NCBI GenBank assembly: GCA_034769895.1
Contig: CM068373.1
Location: 436,771,080-436,835,079, forward strand
Reading direction: 5' to 3'
DNA length: 64,000 nt
Source: Magicicada septendecula
Taxonomy: Eukaryota; Arthropoda; Insecta; Hemiptera; Cicadidae
Shown here: positions 57,040 through 64,000 of the stretch, in pieces
Position numbering within the stretch: the stretch's first letter is position 1
How the letters are laid out: each line of letters opens with the position of its first letter
Translations under genes and position numbers: made by a program
The notes under the pieces: model-generated
The model's input: the letters and a program-made list of their open reading frames with translations, nothing else
Database searches by the model: none
What the model was told of the DNA's origin: nothing

Positions 57040-57404
57040 TCCCCGTAAAGATAGGACGGAGGTCCATGTTAAATGTGGAAGTCGTGTTCAGGCGAATGGG
57101 GCGAGCCTCAGGAGATCGGAAGATCCATACGTATGAATCTTTCTTTTGTCTTTTCCTGTCTCTCTCTCTCTTGTGCTGTATGCGGACTCTGATCAGGTCA
57201 GCATGCAGCACCCGCACACTTACATAATACATATCTTCTTTCGTCTCTTTCGTTTTCCTTTTGAATTCTGTTCTCCTGAGAGCAAGCTCAGCTGAGCCAA
57301 CCCAACCACGACGTCCACTGGTATCTTTTGGGGAGAGGTACACTGCAGGGTACCCTCCTGGCATTTAACGTTGGGGCAACTATGTTGCCCTTTTGGGGTG
57401 AGGG
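57040..57404 (+). other. Gypsy 3' non-coding region and polypurine tract (unit 3)
   Basis: Same as unit 2; GGGGTGAGGG at 57395-57404. Confidence 0.65.
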
Positions 57405-59553
57405 TGTGCTGAGTCAAATGATTCAGCGCGAGTTTATTGGCATTTTTTTTTGACGGTAAAGACAGTACAAAAGTTAATGTAATAAGGAGTGCTGCTCTCT
57501 ACCCGCGGATAGGAGAGGCTACCGTTTTCGAGTTTTCACCGTTTGATTGGTGTTTCCATCTGCTGAGTTTTTCCAGCAGTTTTAAACAACAGTGCCGCAG
57601 CCTGGTGAGATTTTCGTTACCCAAACGAGGGAGGCGTTCCGTTTTAGTTTGTCTCAAAATCGAAGCCTAGCTGAGGACCTCGTAGAAAATCTCTTCGGTG
57701 GAGAGTTTAGTGTGAAAATCTAGCGTCGACTTCTTTTAAATATGAGATAAGTTTCTTAATGACTGCGGGTTCACTGAACAGAGACAAGTCCTGCTGCCAC
57801 TGAACGAAATGACATCTTAAAAGCTCCACACTCGACACCGAAGAGAACAACGTCCGCAACAACATGCCAATCATGAGATCGCCACGCTATAAATAAGAGA
57901 TCATCCTTCTGGGCACATATAAGCAGGTGAAAAATATCCATTTATATTCACACGTAGAATCAACATGGCACCAGTTATACATTCATTTGGATCCCCAATT
58001 GATGGGACAGTTTAGTGTGAACACTAAGTATTAATTGTAAATTTCAATACATGTATAGTAAATTGTCAGTTCAGAGACTGACATGTGTACCACACAGCAT
58101 CCAACTTAGATTTCCACTCATTTCTTTATAGAACTTTCGCTACAGATTTAAAGTCAGTTTTGTTATTAATATTTTCTCAAGTTTAATTTACTCTGCATTA
58201 AAACATATATTTTCTCTTATTTTTAAAATCAGGTTAGGTCATTTGTATAAAAGATTACTGGGGAGGTAGGTGTTATTTTAAATTAGTTTCAACCAAGCTG
58301 TGCCTGTCGAAACACTTTTCAACTTGTTTGTCGAAACAAGGTTGTTGAAACAAATTTGTTGAGACTGGTTATAAGTTGAAGAAACATGTCCGTCTCTGAC
58401 ACACACACAAATGTATTTTTTTTATATAAGGTGCTAATATGGTGCAATTTTTTTCTTTACATTAACTGGCCCTATTTTAGTCTATATAAATTCTTTATAT
58501 TAATCATGGTAACTGGGGGGCGTTAATTATTTTAAATAATTTTATTTCTCACCTTAATTAAGTATTTTAGCACTTAGCCACTTAGGCACTTCTTTTAAAT
58601 TTTTAATGTCCTGGGGACATTTGTATGCTATACTTTATGATACACATGACGTGCAATTAACCCACACCATGGGGGTACATTTATAGAAATAAATCTTTAA
58701 TCCTAATTGGGATTCCTATAAAGAAGAAATTTAGAATTTATATACACCAGAAGGGTAATATAAAAAAGGGCGTGGCAAGAGACCTTTATGTATTTGTATA
58801 CTATTGTATATGTAATTTGTCTTGTGGAACGTGTTGTCTGTATATTTCTGTGTACATTTTGGGGGATATATATATATAAATATTATGCATTGCTGCACTT
58901 TTGGTGGGATATAGGGATTTTATTATTATTAGAATTTGTATACACCAGTAGACGAGTATTCTATCTCAATAATCGTGGCTGATCATTTCTTTATGAAAAT
59001 TAATTATTTTATTTACCAAGTATAGTAAGTGTCACCTTTAAAGTTCATTTAAATTGGATGAATAATTATTTTAATTATTAATAGTAACTGTGAATGAAAT
59101 TATTTACCTTCATCAATTTATATAATGCATTTTAAAAGAAACATATGATATAAATTTTATATTTTAAGAAATAGTTTAATGGGAGTTTTATTTTGAGGTT
59201 AATGATTATTTTACATTTTCAATTCATTGATGGTGACATAGCAATTATTTTTCATGGACTCAGTTAATATTTTTCAGGTGGCCTTGTTGAGAGGGTATAC
59301 TTCTTTAGTTAACCATTTAAAAGGGGAATTCTAAATCACTGTTGTTTTTTGTTATTAATATTATGAGATACAATAATAAAACCATTGTTAATTATTTAAT
59401 TCTTGAGTTTTTATTGCAAGTCCCGTCTTACTGGATCCAGCGCAATTTTTAGCTTCTCTAGGCCTTAGCCTAGTTTTAATTAACTTGTAACCCCTCTTTA
59501 CAAAAAGAAATATTCTTTTTGTTTTAACTACTCAAAATGAAGTAGGGGTTTCA
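57405..59553 (+). repeat. Gypsy LTR 4 (outer 3' LTR)
   Basis: 2149 bp. Private changes: A near 58729 (AAGAAGAAAT), a 2 bp deletion near 58835 (GTGTTGTCTG), and C at 59528 (TTTTAACTAC). It shares C at 58095 with LTR 1 and G/T at the two LTR 1 private sites with LTRs 2 and 3. It ends TTTCA, followed by AGGC. Confidence 0.92.
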
Positions 59554-59557
59554 AGGC
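59554..59557 (+). other. Target-site duplication AGGC, right
   Basis: Matches 11630-11633. The old BEL reading continues straight on from here. Confidence 0.85.
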
Positions 59558-60457
59558 CTAAACAACTGATAAAATATGTAAACAATTCAAAACAAGGCAA
59601 GGCGGTCAGCTATCATGCTAATTCTAAAAACATTCAATGTGCAATGTGGAGTGCTGACCACCACTTATATACGTGTAAACAATTTGACGGGTTAACCGTT
59701 GACAAACGTAAGGAGTTTTTAATTAAAAATAAATGCTGCTTTAACTGCTTGCGGGTGGGCCTTTCTGTAAATGAATGTAAAAATAAGCACACTTGTAAAA
59801 CTTGCTCTAAGAAGCATCACTCCTTAATACATACAGCACAGGGCACCTACTGTGCCCTCAAACTAAAAATTAATAGGAACATACTATTGTCTACTGCGTT
59901 GTGCAAAACCTTAGAAAATTCTGGTAAACCCCGCCTTTGCAGGATTTTACTGAACTCTGGTAGCCAGGCGAATTTCTTTACACAGGCATTTGCCAAAAAA
60001 CTTAAAATTGAACCTTGTAAAAAATGAGTTGCCAATTACAGGCATCAACAATGCGTCCTGTCGGTCCCACCACAGCACCACTATTACCTTACAATCGCTA
60101 TACGAAAAATTCAATTCTAGCGTACAATTCTCAATCCTGCCCAATCTCTCCACGGAATCTTTTGATCCTGCGCAGTTGGGATTAACCGAGGGTATATTAC
60201 TAGCGGACCCAAACTTCAGCACGTCCTCGAGCATTGACGTTCTGCTGGGCGCCCAATTCTTCTTAAGTTTGATTAAACCCGGCAAATTTGTCAGGGACGG
60301 GAACTTCCCCATTCTTCAGGAAACTAGACTGGGTTACATTGTGTCCGGAAATCTTCCTTTCAAATTTAAATCTCCTTGCCGTGCTTCGTCATTTATTGCG
60401 AGAAATGACAATAAAGGGCTCACTTCTATGGTTAAAACATTCTGGCAAGTCCGGTGA
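59558..60457 (+). pseudogene. Old BEL gag end and protease
   Basis: Continues the gag cut at 11633. Two Cys/His zinc segments are recognisable: one around CFNCLRVGLSVNEC that has lost its usual His, and CKTCSKKHHSLIH. The protease segment follows, but the catalytic Asp is Asn: ILLNSGSQANF here against ILLDSGSQANF in the nested BEL. A frameshift near 59995-60025 splits the protease. Its second half (frame 59990-60457) has the GINNASCRS and LLGAQFFLSL segments. Protein similarity to the nested BEL is clear, but it is a different subfamily. Confidence 0.8.
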
Positions 60458-61499
60458 TATGGCTCTGGGCGATTCGCTGACCCGTGCTAAACCGCGTTTT
60501 CGGACTCTTGAGCGTAAACTCATGAGGAATGCCTCCTGGGTTGAGGCATGACTATTCTAAGCAATTTGGTTCACCGCTCCAAGGTGTACTACTTACCCCA
60601 TCACGCGGTTTCAAGAACTCAAGTCTGACTACAAAACTCCGCGTGGTATTTGATGCGTCCGCAAAATCCGCTAATGGCCGTTCACTTAATGATACGCTAC
60701 TGGTAGGGCCGACAATACAGCAAGACATTTTTTCTACTATACTCAGATTTAGGACCCACGTCTATGGCTTAACGTACGACATCGAGAAGATGTAGGCCTA
60801 TAGACAAATTTTGGTCGATTCAAGCGATTGTAACCTCCAAAGAATACTTTGGCGGGATTCCCCCGACTTGGAGTTGAAACATATCGTTCTCAGGACTGTG
60901 ATTTATGACACAGCCAGCGCTTAATTTCTTGCTACAAGGTGTCTATTCCAGGTTGCGAATGACAACCTCAATCAGTTTCCCTTGGCATGCCGAGTTATTG
61001 CTAATGACGTCTCTACGTCGATGATTTAATTACCGGCTGCGATGATATAGATGAGCTCATACGGTTGAGATCGGATGTTAGTGATTACTTCGACAGTATG
61101 GGTTTCCCCTGCACAAATGGTCTTCCAACACCCAAGAAATCATAAACCAATGCGGCACACGGCACTGCCATACACCTAAACAAGGGTGAAAATGTGAGCA
61201 CTTTAGGGCTACTATGGAACAACGGTTCCGATATGTTTGTTTATAAGACAACGCTCAAACCTTGCCATGAGGCGTTTACCAAAAGAACTGTTCTTTCAGT
61301 AAATGCGGGCATTTATGACCCTTGGGTCTACTTGGTCCCGTAGTTTTTCTATACAAACGTTTCATGCAGCAGCTTTGGCAAGCAAAAACGAATTGGGATG
61401 AGGTCTTATCAGATTCTCTTCTCCCCAAATGGAGGGAATTGTATAGTAAACTAAATCTAGTCAATAATATTAATATGAACCGTTGCATAGTCTAACCCA
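60458..61499 (+). pseudogene. Old BEL reverse transcriptase remnants
   Basis: Recognisable pieces in shifting frames: GDSLTRAKPRFRTLE near 60470, LRVVFDASAKS and LLVGPTIQQDIFS near 60640-60740, and the start of the palm domain ending IEKM at 60795 with an immediate stop. The YVDD box survives only in another frame near 61013-61024, and a TAA lies in the TASA segment near 60923. A deletion removes part of the region before FDAS. Confidence 0.75.
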
Positions 61500-61953
61500 T
61501 ACATGAGATCGTTTCAAATTCACGGGTTCGCGGATGCTTCCTGTGAGGGTTATGGTTGTTGCAAATACGCAAGAATTGTATATTTGTATATGATAATAGG
61601 CGTGTCTTATCTAATTTACTGTGTTCAAAATCCAGGGTAGCCCTCCTAAAACAAATTACACTACCCAGACTTGAGCTTGCGGTTGTCTTCTGCTTGTCCG
61701 TTTGCTTCAAAAGGTTATTCGTGCATTGAACATACATGCTGACGAGATCCATCTGTACTCCGACTCCATGGTCGCCCTCCACTGGATACACGGTGAGTCC
61801 TCCAGGTGGAAGACCTTCGTCGCCAATCGTGTGGCTGAAATCCAGCAGGGTTCCAATAACGCTGACTGGCATCATGTGAAGTCCCAGTATAACACCACCG
61901 ATATTCTGTCTCGTGGTTGTCATCCAGACAAATTGCGGAACTTCCAATTGTGA
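61500..61953 (+). pseudogene. Old BEL RNase H remnant
   Basis: FQIHGFADAS at about 61507 and, after frame changes, LYSDSMVALHWIHGESS (frame 61702-61953) ending with DILSRGCH. These match the RNase H stretch of the nested BEL in order. Confidence 0.75.
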
Positions 61954-63188
61954 TGGCATGGCTTTTGCAAGATCCAATTCGCCACCCCAAATTCAGCACA
62001 AATGATTCGGCCACCATACGTGAGTGCCGATCTGAACAAAAACAATCGGCAATACTTGAATGTATGGCTAGCGTCGTCGCTACCGATATAAGTGAGGACT
62101 TTTCCACTCTTCAGAGGTTGATATGCGTTATCAGCGACTGTTTCAGATTTATCTATAATCTGAGATCGAATCCCCCTGGTTCGGGAAATGACCTGCGACT
62201 GTCCAGGGAGGAATTAAACAACACTTTAAATTTCTTTATACGCCAATCTCAATTGACGTACTTTCACAAAGAAATCATCGAGATAAAGAATGGCAATCTA
62301 TCCAAATTATCTCTCTTGATCCATTCATCAACGATTCGGGGTTACTTCGGGTTGGGGGTCGTCTCCAACATTCCGATTTCCATTACGATACTAAGCATCA
62401 GATTATTCTGCACCCAAAGGTCCACCTCAGATTAATAATAGAGGCTGAGCATTCGAGGCTGCTTCACGCGGGCGTTCAGTTAACGCTAAGTTCTGTTCGT
62501 CAAAGGTGTTGAATCGTCAACGGCAAAATTGTTGTCAGTTCTGTCATCCGTAAGTGCATCAATTGCTTTCGCTTCAGAACCCACAACCAGACGCAGCAAC
62601 TTAGTCAGTTGCCTTCGTCAAGAGTGGTATTGACCAAGGCCTTTTCTTCGTCTGCTGTAGATTACGGCGGCCCTACGTGATCCGTCATGGCGGGCAGCGA
62701 TCCAAAACTACCTCAAAGTCATACATATGCTTGTTTGTCCGTCTCGCTACGAAGGCGATTCATTTGGAATTTGTGTCCGACTTGACTGCTGAGGTATTTA
62801 TTGCCGCCTTTAAACGATTCATTGCCCGCCGCGGAATTCCCGGGGAAATTATATCTGACAACGGCACTAATTTTAAGGCCGCGAGTTATACAAATTATTT
62901 ACCTCTGAGGAATTTAAAACGAGTATTCACTCATTCTCACTTGCCCAAGGTTTCAAGTGGCCGTTCATTCCACCCTCCTCACCGCACTTCAGCAGCCTTT
63001 GGGAGAGTGGTGTAAAAAGCGTCATCTGCGCCACCATTCTTAACTTTGAGGAATTATACACTATCCTTCCTCAAATTGACGCGTGTTTGTACTCCCATCC
63101 TCTTTCTGTCGTTGACGTCTGCACTCCTCGTGGTATATTGCATCGACCTATTCATAAGCTGTGCGCTTTACCTGTGTCCAACGAATAA
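61954..63188 (+). pseudogene. Old BEL integrase and C-terminal remnant
   Basis: Contains pieces up to the zinc-binding part of integrase (CINCFRFR near 62555) and the core frame 62677-63015 with HGGQRSKTTSKSY, IHLEFVSDLT and IISDNGTNF (second catalytic Asp). The PHF-GLWESG segment carrying the Glu is frame-shifted near 62985-63010. Much of the C-terminal domain is deleted, but the last codons (HRPIHKLCALPVSNE, stop at 63186-63188) match the nested BEL end. Confidence 0.75.
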
Positions 63189-63652
63189 GGATTGTCGTCA
63201 CTCGTATATGGGTTTCACTCTATGCGAAGGGGTGTTATTGTTTTGGTCCTCAGTAATGTTGCCTTGTGCAGAGGACTTTAATCAATTTATGCAATTCATG
63301 TATTTTATTCAATCTATGTATTCTATTTAATTTATGTATTGCGTTCAATTTGTGATTTATGCAATTCATGTATTTTATTCAATCTATGTATTCTATTTAA
63401 TTTATGTATTGCATTCAATTTATGTGATTTATGCATGCCATTCAATTTATGCAGTTGTCAATTTATGTATTTTATTCAATCTATGCTTTCTATTCAATTT
63501 ATGTATTGTACTGAATTTGTGATTTATGCGATTCATGTATTCTATTCAATTGTGTTACAACCAATTTATGTAGCTGCTGTTGGCATCATGGGTGAGTAAA
63601 CTGCTCACTGCATCATGCTCAGGAAAAATCGAAATCTATTTTTGACGGGCAG
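63189..63652 (+). other. Old BEL 3' non-coding region
   Basis: Holds a minisatellite (63284-63565) and ends with TTTGACGGGCAG, the counterpart of the nested BEL's purine tract GGCGGGCAG before its LTR. Confidence 0.65.
63284..63565 (+). repeat. Minisatellite of TTCAATTTATGTA-like words, 70 bp higher-order period
   Basis: The segment starting TTTATGCAATTCATG at 63286 recurs almost perfectly at 63356 (period 70) and then in decayed form. It is built of 11-14 bp variants of TTCAATTTATGTATT. The short frames through it are repeats of the same few residues and not genes. Confidence 0.8.
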
Positions 63653-64000
63653 TGTTCAGATTTAAAATATGTTCAAACCATGATTCCCCTGTGACATCGG
63701 CTCATATCACGTTATAGCCAGGATGTACTAAGGTCGTCCGCTCCCCTTTCCAATCTAGCATTTGACTCACGGAGCTCCAGGAAGCAACAGGCTATTCCGC
63801 GCATGTGTTATGCAAAATTCAATTAAGGCCGTCAATATGTGAACGATTCAATAAATTCAATTTTAATTAGCTTAAATTATTACATATGCAGTCGTACAGG
63901 CACACGCGGATTCGCATGAATATGACTTAATCTGTTTTTTATAATAAACCGTTTATACAGTCCACTTTATCATTTTATATTTTGTTTAACCCCAGCCTAT
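63653..64000 (+). repeat. Right LTR of the old BEL element (partial)
   Basis: Starts TGTTCAGATTTAAAA and aligns to 9637-9975 with many substitutions and small indels. It stops at the window edge, about 64 bp short of the expected end, so the outer target duplication (GTGTA at 9632-9636 is the candidate) cannot be checked. Confidence 0.82.

Larger units (their letters stand above)
11634..59553 (+). mobile_element. Tandem array of three Ty3/gypsy units sharing four LTRs, each with a nested BEL
   Basis: LTR starts lie at 11634, 26893, 42149 and 57405, giving periods of 15259, 15256 and 15256. Each LTR is followed directly by a primer site (except the last) and preceded directly by a polypurine tract (except the first). 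Every internal region carries the same 7.6 kb BEL element at the same base of pol. The orientation is plus throughout. This arrangement is what LTR-to-LTR unequal recombination produces; three independent insertions would each have had their own flanking duplication. Confidence 0.9.
9637..64000 (+). mobile_element. Old BEL/Pao element split by a 47.9 kb insertion
   Basis: The left LTR begins TGTTCAGATTT at 9637 and the right LTR begins with the same word at 63653. Between them, outside 11634-59553, lies one continuous but mutated BEL gag-pol. Gag up to 11633 resumes in register at 59554, directly across the AGGC duplication. Without the insertion the element is about 6.4 kb plus the rest of the right LTR, which runs off the window. 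The two LTRs differ at roughly one base in eight to ten over the first 100 bp by eye, so it is much older than the elements inside it. Confidence 0.88.

Noticed and set aside
9051..63565. CRISPR array or bacterial genes
   Set aside because: Repeats are microsatellites, LTRs and a minisatellite. There are no regular spacers, and all coding regions are eukaryotic transposons.

Overview
The window is eukaryotic nuclear DNA, most likely from an arthropod, probably an insect with a transposon-rich genome. It is AT-rich, has long CA and GATA-like simple repeats, contains no recognisable host gene, tRNA or rRNA, and is filled with BEL/Pao, Ty3/gypsy and MULE transposons. BEL/Pao elements are absent from mammals and common in insects. 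The species cannot be named from the sequence.

Left part (1-9636): a degraded MULE (Mutator-like) transposase lies on the minus strand at about 5530-7931. A shorter, internally deleted fragment of the same family lies in the opposite orientation at 1321-1874 and 4485-4622. That fragment is split by a 2.6 kb defective LTR element (1879-4480, target duplication CTGT) whose LTRs carry an old copy of its own tRNA-Lys-type primer binding site. A perfect (CA)47 tract and a hammerhead-ribozyme-like fold (9533-9576) follow.

Main part (9637-64000) is a set of nested insertions. (i) The outermost is an old, mutated BEL/Pao element (left LTR 9637-10039, right LTR from 63653 to the window edge). (ii) Its gag is split by a Ty3/gypsy insertion with a 4 bp duplication, AGGC, found only at 11630-11633 and 59554-59557. 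(iii) The gypsy part is not one element but a tandem array of four 2.15 kb LTRs sharing three internal regions, with a period of 15.26 kb. (iv) In every unit the gypsy pol is split at the same base by a second, young BEL/Pao element (7.6 kb, duplication GGCCC). All three nested BEL copies carry the same single difference between their 5' and 3' LTRs. The order is therefore: old BEL, gypsy insertion, one BEL insertion into gypsy pol, then en-bloc tandem amplification of the composite.

Each gypsy unit has an initiator-tRNA-Met primer site, a leader hairpin, an intact gag with a CCHC knuckle, a textbook -1 frameshift signal (A AAA AAC plus stem-loop) at the gag stop, protease-RT-RNase H upstream of the BEL, and integrase downstream of it. 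The nested BEL has a tRNA-Tyr-like primer site in a threefold repeat and a 1711-codon gag-pol frame. This frame is open in units 2 and 3 and broken by a 1 bp deletion in unit 1. Unit 1 differs from units 2 and 3 at about ten places; units 2 and 3 differ at only one that I found, which suggests stepwise amplification or, for the last copy, an assembly question. No cellular operon or defence system is present; the novelty is the structure of the retroelement array and its RNA signals.
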